The translations under genes and the position numbers were made by a program. From Cacajao melanocephalus (Eukaryota > Chordata > Mammalia > Primates > Pitheciidae): 64,000 nucleotides of DNA. Positions within the stretch are counted from its first letter, which is position 1. Every line of letters begins with the position of its first letter. The notes below the pieces were generated by a model that saw only the letters and a list, made by a program, of their open reading frames with translations, made no database searches and was not told the DNA's origin. Where the stretch lies: NCBI GenBank assembly GCA_963573385.1, contig CAUYLG010009049.1, positions 123,353 through 187,352 of the forward strand, read 5' to 3'. Shown piece after piece: positions 50,828 through 61,808 of this stretch.

Positions 50828-53800
50828 AAACCAAAATGCAATTACTATGATAATGGTGTTCATGTACATGACTATCTTCATGCACAAAACTAAAAGATCA
50901 AATGAATTTTAAAAACCTAAGTTTATGTACATAATATGCCATGGGTTATTTGTGGTTAAATTGTAAGAAAACAAACTGATGTGTAATTTAATTAATGACT
51001 TGAATGGTTTTAAGTCAATACATTTTAGTTTTATTAAAAATTATGATCATTATAATTATATTAATCAACTTAATATAATTGATTGTGTCGTTTTACTTGT
51101 ATTTATTTCTTATTTTGTTTTCATAAATGTGTAAGAGCTGCATTCATGAGTATCTTATGCCAATTTTTATATATGACTATTTTAAATAAAATAATTTAAC
51201 TCATTTTTCAAGTCTACACTAAGGTTTCACAGAAAATGTATTGATTTTCAGCAAGTTCTGCAACATTACAATAGTATTGCCATGGCTTTATCTTAGACAG
51301 TAATTTCTTTAATCTATCTTTAGATATCAAGGCAAAACTCTTGTTTTCTAGCTCAAGAGTAGTTTTCTCTGCTCTCTACAGAAATTACTTGATACATATC
51401 CATGAATTCACTTTTTTCCCCTTGCAAACCAGCATCTATTATTCATTAAAGTCTGTATTAGAGACTCAAAAAGGATAGAATTTCCTCTATCACACAGTTG
51501 CTTTCTAGTTGGTGAGAGAGAAGAATAGCTAACAATTATACTACAAGATGAAATAAAAAATAGTATAGATGTGCCCAGGATATATGCACAGCTTTATCAT
51601 TTATTACAATTCCTTTGGTCTCAGGCAATTAAATATGTCCAAGATACACATATTTTAAAGAATGCTTTAGTTTTGTTTTTAATCACCAGGAAGTATTGCC
51701 TGGTGACATTTTCCTTCTAACAACTCGCTGCATTTCTGGTTATTTGTCTTCTAAATTATTATCTGCAAAAAGATAAAGGGCAGATGAAGCATAATAGCAG
51801 AGGTTTTGCTCCATGAGAAGTTGGTGTTCCAGATGAGAGTGATCTTTTTTGTATTGCTTAGTTGGAACTGTGCTATCATTCCCAGGGTATTTATACAGCT
51901 ATGAATGAAGGCAGAATCAACCAAACTCTGAAATTATTTGTCCTTTGGGTGAGGATGAACAGGTTCTCATAGTAATTCTAAAGTTCCTGTGGTTATTTAA
52001 CATGCCCAGATTTATTGGCCTCAGGATCCGACATAAAGAGGCTTAGCTATAATTTTAGGACTTTGAGATATATTTTAGACAATACAGTCACATTTTCTGA
52101 TTCCAAAGAACACAATATATGCTTAGATTTTAATGAAAATGAATCATATGTGGTTTAAACTTGTCCTAATAGACCCAGTTTAACTAATTCCTTCAATCAA
52201 CCTGCCCACCCCGTTTCTTCTGTGAAGCATATGGAATTATGCTCTTGGCAGGCTGTGTTTTCACTGCTCGTGGGCCACTCTCTAACGTGCTAGTTAACTC
52301 TGCTCTCTGCAGTTGAGCTGTATGTTTATGGAGAGTTAGTCACATTTGTTCCCAAACTGGTTTGTGCCTTCTGTTCTTGTTATTGAAATTACAAAACTTA
52401 ATTAAATCTTATATGAACCAAATTTTAAAAAGAATAAATATGTCTATTGAAAAAATAAATCCTTTGAAAATTCTTAATGTCATGGCACTAAATTTAAACT
52501 TTTTAAACAACTTGTGCCATACAACTATTAAAGGGTAAAATACGCACACTTACACAACACTTTAAATAAATCTAAATTTTAAATTGTAGATGATTAATTT
52601 TGGGTGATTTTTGCTAGAGCGGTGTGTCAGAACCCCCATCAACACTAATATTGCAAATGAAAAGACCCTCATATTACATTCTGTATATGTAATACCAAAT
52701 ATATATATGTAATATACATGCATAATACACATGTGTGTGTATATTTTATGCTTTCTTTATTTTACTGTAACAGAGGTATTAGCTTACTTCTTATTGAACT
52801 CAATATTAAAATGTAAAATAATCTCATTCAAAAGCCTACAAGATATCTAAAGAAGCATTTTTTCAAATGAAATTCAGGATTACTTACAAAGACCTTGAGA
52901 AGTAAACTCAATAAAATATTGTTGGTTTTTAGGTTATAATTTATAACAATACTACTCAGTAAAACAGTAATATATCCATCACATCATGAAAAAGAGAGTC
53001 AGTGAAGTTATGGGAAATTAATTAGAAATCATATATAAATTCACAAAATATTAAACAGTGCACCATAGAAATATTTGTTTTCTAACTAAAATGAGGTCAT
53101 TCTACTATCTTAGAAATCAATTGAGTGAAAGATGAGAAAGACATTTTTCTGCAATTCAACACATTTAAATGAGTATAATTTTTGTTTTCTTACTTGGAAT
53201 CAATGAAACAAAAACATATAATATAGTCCCTAGTTTCAATCTATTTGATTCAGCATATCAAAACCAATCTTAACAATTGAGTGATAGTTTTTATTCTGTC
53301 GCTGATAATATGGCAATTAATATTATTTTTCTCAGCATTTTTTTCTTTATCTTTTTAACAGATCAAGGGTTTTCCAAAAGACAAAAGAAAATCAATGGCT
53401 GCAAAAATGTATATTATTTCTTTTAATTGGTAGTATGTTGTTTTCTGTAATTTGTAAGTATTATTGAAATAGCTTATTTCTTCACTTAGTGCTCTTTCTA
53501 TGTAATGGAATAAATTTTTAAAATATACCTTGTATGCAGAGAAGTACAAAGATCTTAAATGTAGAGTTCTATAAAATTTTACAAATTGAACACACCTGTG
53601 TAACTAGCATTTTGGTCAAGGGAAAATAAACATTCCAATAACACATAGTGCCTCCTGTTTTCTTGAAGTGAGTTCCCTCTCAGAGATAAGCATTATAATT
53701 ATTTCAAACACTAAAGATGAGTTTTGTCTATTTAAAAAACCTAAGTGGAATTATGTAGTTTTTAACCATCTATCTAGACTCTCTTGCTTGTTTTTTGAGA

Positions 53801-54600
53801 TGATATGTATTGCTGTGTCTAATGATACATCACTAATTCTCATTACTATAATGTATGCTATCGCACTGTTGGAAGACATTTTCTTGACTCTATCTTCTGT
53901 TCATATAAGTATTTTAAATAGTTCTTTTCCATATCTAAGTCACAATTTGTATCATATATAAAAATAAACTGAGTGTTATGACTGGCACATCAATTTGATT
54001 AATAAAATAATATAAAGTATTTGATGGCAAAAATTGATTCCTTTATGCATCTCTGATTACCTGTAGTAACATGTAAATGATACAGTGCAATGTTAAACTT
54101 AAAAACACTTGTTGAATAGAATTAGGCACCAAATCATCAATATTATTATTCTGAATAATATTGTAATTTTATTAGCATGGGAAGCAATGCCTGAAAAAAA
54201 TCAGAGCACATGCCCTAACTTATTTATAATAATCAGGAAAGCCTTAAATCTTTCTAAGTTACTTGAAAATGACAGCCCACTTAGGGTGTTACATCTATGC
54301 CAAATGCTTGTTTTCTTACCTGAAACACTGATTAGAAAAGATGTTTTACTTCTCGGTTAAATGAATTAATACGATATTTCTGTGGACTTCCATTGTTTTA
54401 TGGCATTTTCAAATGGCTGTATTTGAAACAGTTGTTCTAAGCACCAAACATTCAACAAAAACTGACTGACATGGTCAATTATGCTTTCATTTCCAGATTA
54501 TGGAGGTCACGAAAAAGGAAGAAAACTAATGTTACTTAATTAGTTCCCTTTAGTCATCACTGCAGTTGAAATTCAAGAAATATTTTATAATAAGCAATGT
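50828..54600. other. Unrecognised AT-rich, repeat-poor stretch, 3.8 kb
   Basis: No named family or gene. A TA/TG-rich patch lies at 52690-52745 (AATATATATATGTAATATAC). Frames at 53355-53549, 53668-53961 and 54109-54360 are AT-rich with no recognisable product. Confidence 0.5.
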
Positions 54601-54955
54601 TGATATGGTTTGGCTCTGTCCCCACCCAAATCTCAACTTGAATTATAATAATCTGCAAGTGTCCAGGGAAGGGCCATGTGGAGGTAATTGAGTCACAGAG
54701 CAGTTTCCCCCTTACTGTTCTTGTGGCAGTGAATAAGTCTCACAAGATCTGATGGTTTTATAAATGAGAGTTCCCCTGCATAAGCTCTCTTGCCTGCCTC
54801 CATGTAAGATGTGATTTTGCTCCTCATTTATCTTCTGTTATGATTGTGAGGACTCCCAAGCCGTGTAAAACTGTGAGTCGGTTAAACCTCTTTCTTTTAT
54901 AAATTACCCAGTCTTGAGTATGTCTTTATTAGCAGTGTGAGAACAGAATAATACG
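54601..54955 (+). mobile_element. THE1-type MaLR LTR, sense, full length
   Basis: Begins TGATATGGTTTGGCTCTGTC, contains AAGTCTCACAAGATCTGATG, TGGTTTTATAAATGAGAGTT, TTAAACCTCTTTCTTTTATA (the element's polyadenylation region) and ends GAGAACAGAATAATACG. It is a solo LTR; no THE1 internal sequence adjoins. Confidence 0.95.
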
Positions 54956-55624
54956 AATATGTATGTCAGGAGAGATAGGCCTGAGAGTGTCATGTATAAA
55001 CAGCCAAAAATAGTGAGGAAATGGAACTGATGTCAGTAGCATAAAAAAGCAAAACACAGTGCAACCAATCTGATGATACACAACTGGTGATTTTGGAGCA
55101 TCTTACTTCATAGGAAGAGTTTACCATAATTAGGGGAGCTATGCTACAGATATTTTCATCATTTATTTAATTATTAGGTTTTCTGTTATTTAATAAAGAT
55201 TCCTTTTTTATTTTCTCCTCTTAAGCTTCTTAACATTTACAGTTTGGTCAAGGTTATAAAAAGACTATTATTAGGATAAGGTAAAGCTTAATTAGTCTTT
55301 TTAAAAATGTGTGAAATTGTTCAGGAAATTATCACCTGACATAAAAGAAATTACTTATCCACTGTGCATCTCTAGAAAAAATAAGTAGTAGTTTATTTCT
55401 GATGTAATGAAGCTAAGTACAAGCTAGTGCAAACATATTTCTATAGTATCTAACATTTTATAATCAACACAAAAATATAGTATTTTGAAATCAAAAAATA
55501 TCTGTGTTAAAAAATTTAAATTACACATACACACATGTGCACACCCCTTAGTAAACTCATCAGTTGTCCTGAAGACTAATTTCTGATAACTATCTAACCA
55601 GCCATCCAGTCATTCATTTATGTC
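54956..55624. other. Unrecognised stretch
   Basis: Nothing identified. Lies between a solo LTR and an L1 tail, with a short ACACATACACACATG run near 55525. Confidence 0.45.
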
Positions 55625-55768
55625 TCATCATAAAATATGATAGGTATGCAAGGTAATGGATATGTTAATTAGCTTGATTTAATTATGCCACATTGTATAC
55701 ATATATCACAACAGCACATTGTACCCCATAAATGTATACAACTATGACTTGTCAATAAAAAATAGATA
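55625..55768 (+). mobile_element. L1MB-type LINE 3' end, sense
   Basis: ATGGATATGTTAATTAGCTT, TGTATACATATATCACAACA and CATTGTACCCCATAAATGTA match the conserved L1MB/L1MC 3' UTR end; AATAAAAAATAG is the decayed tail. Confidence 0.85.
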
Positions 55769-56063
55769 GACTGCTTATTACTTGAAAGTTGCTTTGTTAC
55801 GTGATGGGAGTGCAAAGAAAAAGAAATATTGCTTTTATTCTCTAGGCTGCAAAATATTATTGACAGAGATAGCTACTTAATATAATAATATTTCTTTTTT
55901 AAAAAAAAGATTTTTATTTATTTGTTTATTCACTTTATTATACTTTAAGTTCTGGGGTACATGTGCAGATCATGCAGGATTGTTACATAGGTATTCATGT
56001 GCCATGGTGGTTTGCTGCATCCATTCCCCTGTCACCTACATTAGGTATTTCTCCTGATGTTAT

Positions 56064-56107
56064 CCCTCCCCAATCCCCCCACCCCCTGCTATCCCTCCCC
56101 TACCCCC
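56064..56107 (-). other. G-quadruplex-type motif in L1 3' UTR
   Basis: The minus strand carries five G-runs of three or more within 44 bases (plus strand CCCTCCCC, CCCCCC, CCCCC, CCCTCCCC, CCCCC). It is in the 3' UTR polypurine tract of the antisense L1. G-quadruplex potential there is a known L1PA trait; this copy looks enlarged by a partial duplication of the C-rich unit. Confidence 0.75.
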
Positions 56108-57796
56108 TGCACCTCCCAAAAGGCCCCAGTGTGTGATATTCCCCTCCCTGTGTCCATGTGTTCTCATTGTTCAACATCCACTTATGAGTGAGAACATATG
56201 GTGTTTGGTTTTCTGTTCTTATGTCAGTTTGCTGAGAATAATGGTTTTCAGCTTCATCCATGTCCCTGCAAAGGACATGAACTCATCCTTTTTTGTGGCT
56301 ACATAGTATTTCATGGCATATATGTGCCAAATTTTCTTTATCCAGTCTATCATTGATGGGCATTTGGGTTGGTTCCAGGTCTTTGCTATTGTAAACAGTG
56401 CCGCTATGAACATATGTGTGCATGTGTCTTTATAACAGAATAATTCATAATCCTTTGGGTATATATCCAGTAATGGGATTACTGGGTCAAATTGAATTTC
56501 TATTTCTAGATCCTTGAGGAATCACCAAGCTGTCTTCCACAATAGTTGGACTAATTTACACTCCCACCAACAGTGTAAAAGCGTTCCTATTTCTCCACAT
56601 CCTCTCCAGCATCTATTGTCTCCAGATTTTTTAACAATTGCCATTCTAACTGGTGCGAGATGGTATCTCAATGTGGTTTTGATTTGCATTTCTCCAATGA
56701 CCAGTGATGATGAGCATTTTTTCATATGTTTGTTGGCTGCATAAATATCTTCTTTTGAAAACTGTCTGTTCATATCCTTTGCCCACTTTTTGATGGGATT
56801 GTTTGTTTTTTTTTTCCTGTAAATTTGTTTGAGTTCTTTGTAGATTCTAGATATTAGCCCTTTGTCAGATGGGTAGCTTGCAAAATTTTTTTCCATTTTG
56901 TTAGTTGCCAGTTCACCCTAATGATTGTTTCTTTTGCTGTGCAGTAGCTCTTAAGTTTAATTAGATCTCATTTGTCTATTTTGGCTTTTGTTGCCATTGT
57001 TTTTGGTGTTTTAGTCATGAAGTCCTTGCCTATGCCTATGTGCTGAATGGTATTGCCTAAGTTTTCTTCTAGGGTTTTTATGGTGTTATGTCTTATGTTT
57101 AAGTCTTTAATCCATCTGGAGTTAATTTTTGCATAAGGTGAAAGAAAGTAGTCCAGTTTCAGCTTTCTGCACATGGCTAGCCAGTTTTCCCAACACCATT
57201 TATTAAACAGGGAATCCTTTCCCCATTACTTGTTTTTGTCAGGTTTGTCAAATTTCAGAGGGTTGTAGATGTGTGGCTTTACTTCCTAGGCCTCTGTTCT
57301 GTTCCATTGGTCTATATCTCTGTTTTGATACCAGTATCATGCTGTTTTTGATTACTGTAGCCTTGCAGTATAGTTTGAAGTCAGGTAGTGTGATGCCTCC
57401 AGCTTTGTTCTTTTTGCTTAGGATTGTCTTTGCTATGTGGGCTAATTTTGGTTCCATACGAAGTTTAAGATGTTTTTTTCCAGTTCTGTGAAGAACGTCA
57501 ATGCAGCTTGATGGGGATAGCACTGAATCTATAAATTACTTTGGGCAGTATGGCCATTTTCATGATATTGATTCTTCCTAACCATCAGCATGGAATGTTT
57601 TTCCATCTGTTTGTGTCCTCTCTTATTTCCTTGAGCAGTGGTTTGTAGTTCTCCTTGAAGAGGTCCTTCAGGTCCCTTGTTAGTTGTATTCCTAGGTATT
57701 TTATTCTCTTTGTAGCAATTGTTAATGGCAGTGTGCTCATGATTTGGCTCTCTGTTTGTCTTTTATTGGTGTATAGGAATGATTGTGATTTTTGCA

Positions 57797-57862
57797 AGAC
57801 CTCATTGTCTCAGTCCAAAATCTCCTTAAGATGTTAAGCAAGTTCACAAAGTCCCAGGATAT
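57797..57862 (+). mobile_element. Inverted 5' segment of the L1PA-like element
   Basis: Plus-strand ORF2 text reading, in frame, as [19 protein letters not shown], similar to the region just after the RT active site. It adjoins the antisense part at 57796/57797; only about ten bases of ORF2 between the two segments are missing. Confidence 0.85.
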
Positions 57863-57994
57863 GGTTCAGTTTCTAATGATGAAATACAATAATAAGGCTA
57901 TGGTCAAATGTTTTAGAAGTCAAAAAAACCCACACCTTTCAAACTGTTTTTTAGATGTAGTGTCCCAAAACTGAGTGTTAGCTGGAGGACAGTA

Positions 57995-58165
57995 GAGAGG
58001 TAATGGCATAAATTTTAGTATCAGAGCTGGGTTCCTAACTAACCTCTACAATTTATTCCCTGTAATACCTATATCCCTTGCAGACTACTAAACCTCCATT
58101 TCCTCATATACACATATTGATAAATTGAGTGCCCACAATGAGAGTTAAATGGAATAAAGCATATG
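57995..58165 (+). mobile_element. MIR SINE, sense (left half of inverted pair)
   Basis: AGAGGTAATGGCATAAATTT and AGTATCAGAGCTGGGTTCCT at the head, CCTCCATTTCCTCATATACA at the core end, then AGAGTTAAATGGAATAAAGC near the tail. Confidence 0.6.
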
Positions 58166-58177
58166 AAGGATGTAGTA

Positions 58178-58400
58178 AAACAACAGTAGCGACTATGTGC
58201 CATGTACTCTTCTAAGCTGCTTACAAAGTTAATTTATAAAAATTCATTTAATAAACCTAAAAACAGGAAGTTTGGTTAGTCCCATGTTGCAAACTGGAGG
58301 TAAAGAAGAGGTGTTTATGATGGGTTTGCGATTTGAACATAGTCTAAAACTAGAGAATGCTTTTTAAACAATATACTGCTTGGGTCCTCTAGGACCTGTC
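58178..58400 (-). mobile_element. MIR SINE, antisense (right half of inverted pair)
   Basis: ACTATGTGCCATGTACTCTT, GTTGCAAACTGGAGGTAAAG and GGGTTTGCGATTTGAACATA follow the reversed MIR order from tail to head. It starts only about 12 bases after the sense MIR ends. Confidence 0.72.
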
Positions 58401-59023
58401 ACATCACCAAGCATGATGAAGAGGATGTTGAAGATGAGAATGATGATGATGTTAGATCAGTAGGGATTATCTAGATCAAGGAAATGGGGCAGGGAAAATG
58501 GTAGTGTACTGTGTTTCAAGCAGATGGGAGAATAGGAACAGCTCTCCGAATTTACTGAAAAGTGAGCTGTAGCTAGAGTTCCTGGAGTGTAGCACAGTGG
58601 TGGAGAGGTCTGCCTCATAAGTTTATGCCAGCTTTTATGTAGAATGTTCAGGTGCTAGGTTCATTATGAGTGACAAAACATTTTGAAGAAAAAAAGATAC
58701 ACTATCGTTTTGTGAAGTCTTTAATATGTTTTATTCCATTTGATCCTCCTTATAGGCATGTAATTTTTTTCCATCAAACTTCTTATATGAGGAAACAAAT
58801 CTTAGCAGTTTTCAGTAGCTACAGGTATTATAGGGAGTACATTATAGAGTTTGTTTATGGGCCCAGCTCTGACTAATGCTAAAACTTTTGCCAATACCTT
58901 TCTACTGTCCTTCTATCTAACAGTCAGTTTTGGAACACTGTATCTAAAAAATACCTCCAAATGTGTTTTTATTGTTGACTTCTAAAACCTTTGCTCATAG
59001 CCCCATTATTGTACTACGTGACT
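58401..59023. other. Unrecognised stretch with GAT-rich patch
   Basis: A GATGAAGAGGATGTTGAAGA-type stretch ending in (GAT)4 lies at 58413-58456. Otherwise no family; a frame at 58670-58876 has no recognised product. Confidence 0.5.
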
Positions 59024-59038
59024 AGAAAACTATAAAAG
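59024..59038. repeat. L1 target-site duplication, left copy
   Basis: AGAAAACTATAAAAG; the first 11 bases recur exactly at 59637 and 14 of 15 match overall. Confidence 0.85.
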
Positions 59039-59636
59039 CATGTCAGTGGTAGCTTAATGGGAATAGCATTGAATCTATAAATTGCTTTAGGCAGTATGGC
59101 CATTTTCATGATATTGATTCTTCCTATCCATGATCATGGAATGTTTTTCCATCTGGTTGTGTCTTCTCTAATGTCCTTGAGCAGTGGTTTGTAGTTCTCC
59201 TTGAATTTACATTCTTCACAGAATGAGAGTAAAACTATTTTATAATTTATATTGTGTTATGGAATACTATGAAGCCATAAAAAGGAATGAGATCATGTCC
59301 TTTGCACGGACATGGATGAAGCTGAAAACATTATCCTCAGCAAACTAACACAGGAACAGAAAACCAAACAGCACAAGTTTTCATTTATAAGTGGGAGCTG
59401 AACAATGAGAACACATGGACACAGGGAGGGGAACAACACAGTGTGGGACGTGTTGGGGGAGGGTGGGGGATGGGTAGTATTTGGGAAAAAAGCTAATACA
59501 TGCAGGGCTTAATATCTACTTGATGGGTTGATTGGTGCAGCAAACCACCGTAGCACACGTTTACCTATGTAACAAACCTCCACATCCTGCACATGTACCC
59601 CATAACTTAAAAAAATAGATAAAATAATTAAAAATA
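59039..59636 (+). mobile_element. LINE-1 (L1PA-like), 5'-inverted and internally deleted
   Basis: Three pieces lie between target-site duplications. 59039-59203 is antisense ORF2 (AGCTTAATGGGAATAGCATT to GTTTGTAGTTCTCCTTGAA). 59204-59248 is sense ORF2 starting ACATTCTTCACAGAATGAGA, which in an intact L1 directly follows the point where the inverted segment ends. From about 59250 the text jumps to the far 3' part of ORF2 (TGTTATGGAATACTATGAAG) and runs through the 3' UTR to ATGTACCCCATAACTTAAAA and an A-rich tail. So one insertion combines a twin-priming inversion with a later or simultaneous deletion of most of the intervening ORF2 sequence. Confidence 0.92.
59455..59474 (+). other. Canonical G-quadruplex motif in L1 3' UTR
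   Basis: GGGGGAGGGTGGGGGATGGG has four G-runs with loops of 1, 1 and 2 bases. It is the 3' UTR polypurine tract of the sense L1. Confidence 0.85.
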
Positions 59637-59651
59637 AGAAAACTATAGAAG
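59637..59651. repeat. L1 target-site duplication, right copy
   Basis: AGAAAACTATAGAAG after the A-rich tail; pairs with 59024-59038. Confidence 0.85.
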
Positions 59652-59760
59652 TTGGTAGAGGATGCATTTAAGAATGAAAAAAATAGTAAAAATAAGGACT
59701 CCTATTAGGGGACTGTTTCAGTCCTCTAGGAAATAAGAAAGAAGTGAACGAACTTAGACT

Positions 59761-59986
59761 TAGTAAGGTATAGGTCAGTGGGGAACTATTTGTTAAACAT
59801 CTAGGAGAGAAAATCTACGTGAATTGGAGTAAAAATGGCACTTGAATGAATCTACAGTAATGGATTTTATATACTTTTGTTGAAATTCACCACTATGTGA
59901 AATCCATCATACATAACTTTTCCATATGCCCACAATGAAGATGAAAATCATGGAGATTGCGTGTGTATTTGTGGTTTTTAGAGAAT
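59761..59986 (+). repeat. Unclassified direct repeat, copy A
   Basis: The ~220-bp stretch starting TAGTAAGGTATAGGTCAGTG recurs at 61591-61808. Shared blocks include GGTCAGTGGGGAACT, TCTAGGAGAGAAAA, ATTTTATATACTTTTGTTGA and GAAGATGAAAATCA. By eye the copies agree at roughly 80-85 % with a few short gaps. I do not recognise the family. Confidence 0.88.
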
Positions 59987-60248
59987 TTTATAGAGCATAC
60001 TTGAGGAAATGCTGATAAGCATCAGAAGTATAGTTCACATATATAATTTACCCTCCGTTTTTTATTTTATCTGATTAAGATGTTCTTTCCCAGTAACTTA
60101 TTACTGATTACTTCTTAGTCTTCATTTCCTATATCAAATGTCAGATGCTCAGAGAGAAGTCTACACTGAAAGTACTATCTCAAGAAGCCCAAACTACGTT
60201 TTCTCCCACACACTCATGGGATCTCAAACTATACATTTCCTTTCTAAG

Positions 60249-60383
60249 TGATATGATTTGGCTCTGTGTCCCCACCCAAATCTCACCTAGAATTGAAATC
60301 CCCACATGTTGAGGGAAGGACCTGGTGGGAGGTGATTGGATTATGGGAGTGGTTTCCCCATAATGTTTTTGTGATAGTGAGTC
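60249..60383 (+). mobile_element. MST-type MaLR LTR, 5' part only, sense
   Basis: TGATATGATTTGGCTCTGTG is the LTR start, followed by GGACCTGGTGGGAGGTGATT and TTTTTGTGATAGTGAGTCAG. After about 135 of ~360-430 bases the match ends. A 131-codon frame starting inside it at 60266 runs on into unrelated sequence and is incidental. Confidence 0.9.
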
Positions 60384-61590
60384 AGGATGATGTCAGGATA
60401 TTTTTGCTTGTCACAGTTCCCCAAACAATACATTATAACGACTATTTAGTTAGCAGTTACATTGGATTAGCTATGATAAATAATCTAAAGCATTTTGAAA
60501 GTATACATGAGGATGTACATATGTTACATGCAAATATACATACCATTTTATATTTGGTACTTGAGTATTATACCACTTTATATTGGGTACTTAAGGATAC
60601 CTGGATTTTGGTATCTATTGGAAGTTCTGGAAAAAAATCCCCTGTGGGTATCATGGAATGACTTTATCTAGAAGAAATTCTGTCAATATTTGTAGAATAC
60701 ATGAAATAATAAACAATGATTTTAATTATCAAGTACAAAATGATCCTTAGCCTGCAGAAATATCTCTCAATCTCTTATTGTCCACAAAATTTTTGAGTTC
60801 CCAGCTAATCTTCCACGAATTTCTCATTAGCTATTACTAAATAATATAGACACTAGGGAAGAGGAAGTTTGTTCAATGCAGTATTTCCCCATTTACCTTT
60901 ATAAGTAATGTTCCATAATGTTGTTAATTCATGTATTAAAAATATCACATTTTTATGAGAGATTAACAGAGTCTTTTTTTTAATGAAGAAACATTTTAGA
61001 TAGCAACATTTTATAAAAATGTTCTTGGAACAACAAAAACTGATATAAAAATATCTTGTGAACATGGAACTAATCGATGATAGAATTTATTCTAAACTGA
61101 GCAACAGGAACACATCCTTATGCTGTGATTTTTCGTACCCCAGGGCCCTGAAAGTTTCTTTGCAGTAAGCAAGGAGAATACAAATCAACTTGATTTTTAT
61201 GACATACAAGGTGTCCATGCTTCTCTTCCAAAGTTTAAAAAGGTGTTTTCAATTTGAAAAAGTTGACAACAAACATATTACAATATAAAACACTTCTAAG
61301 TCTCCTGTTTCTCATGCTGTCAGATCTTTAGAGCATTATAGAGTTGATGAAATGCTACATTAACTTCTAGAAACATATGCACTAGCAGATGAAGTAAATA
61401 CCTGAGATGTTTCAGGATGGCATTTCCTGCAGATATCAGACTAGAGTCTTTTTTTTTTTTTGTCTCCATGGCCCTTATATTATATATGTTACTTTTTATA
61501 AGAAAAAATATAATAAATAAAAATGATTCCAAAGTTTTGTTCATCTCCTAACTGCAATGGCTTTCTTTTTGAAAACACTTTCTCTACTTT
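60384..61590. other. Unrecognised AT-rich stretch between the two direct-repeat copies
   Basis: No family or gene recognised. Near 60520-60600 a local near-duplicate occurs: TATACCATTTTATATTTGGTACTT-like text is followed 30-odd bases later by a close copy (ACCACTTTATATTGGGTACT). Confidence 0.5.
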
Positions 61591-61808
61591 TAGTAAGGTA
61601 TGGGTCAGTGGGGAACTCTTAAGAATCTAGGAGAGAAAAATCTACATGACTCAGAGTAATAATGACACTTGGATGACTCTACAGCAATAGATTTTATATA
61701 CTTTTGTTGAAAAGCACCGCTATCTGAAATCCACCATACTCAGACACTTTCATATGCAAACAACGAAGATGAAAATCACAGAAGTGATATGTGTGTTTGT
61801 AGTTTTTT
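61591..61808 (+). repeat. Unclassified direct repeat, copy B
   Basis: Partner of the copy at 59761. It starts TAGTAAGGTATGGGTCAGTG; similarity fades after GTGTGTTTGTAGTTTTTT. Flanks on both sides are unrelated to those of copy A. A 114-codon frame on the opposite strand (61694-62038) overlaps its right part and has no recognised product. Confidence 0.88.

Larger units (their letters stand above)
55890..57862 (-). mobile_element. LINE-1 (L1PA-like) with 5' inversion
   Basis: The complement is a long L1 3' portion: tail near 55890-55925, 3' UTR (TGTACCCCAGAACTTAAAGT on the minus strand), then ORF2 C-terminal region back to 57796 (TATAGGAATGATTGTGATTT on the plus strand). At 57797 orientation flips: 57797-57862 is plus-strand ORF2 (TCATTGTCTCAGTCCAAAAT, CTCCTTAAGATGTTAAGCA, CAAAGTCCCAGGATA) and corresponds to the part of ORF2 immediately upstream of the antisense segment. 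This is the classic layout of twin-primed insertion. A possible imperfect target duplication is AATATAATAAT at 55879 and AATACAATAAT at 57883. Coding frames are broken, e.g. 124 codons at 56522-56896. Confidence 0.92.

Noticed and set aside
60266..60661. A 131-codon open frame
   Set aside because: It begins inside a truncated MST LTR and crosses into unrelated AT-rich sequence.
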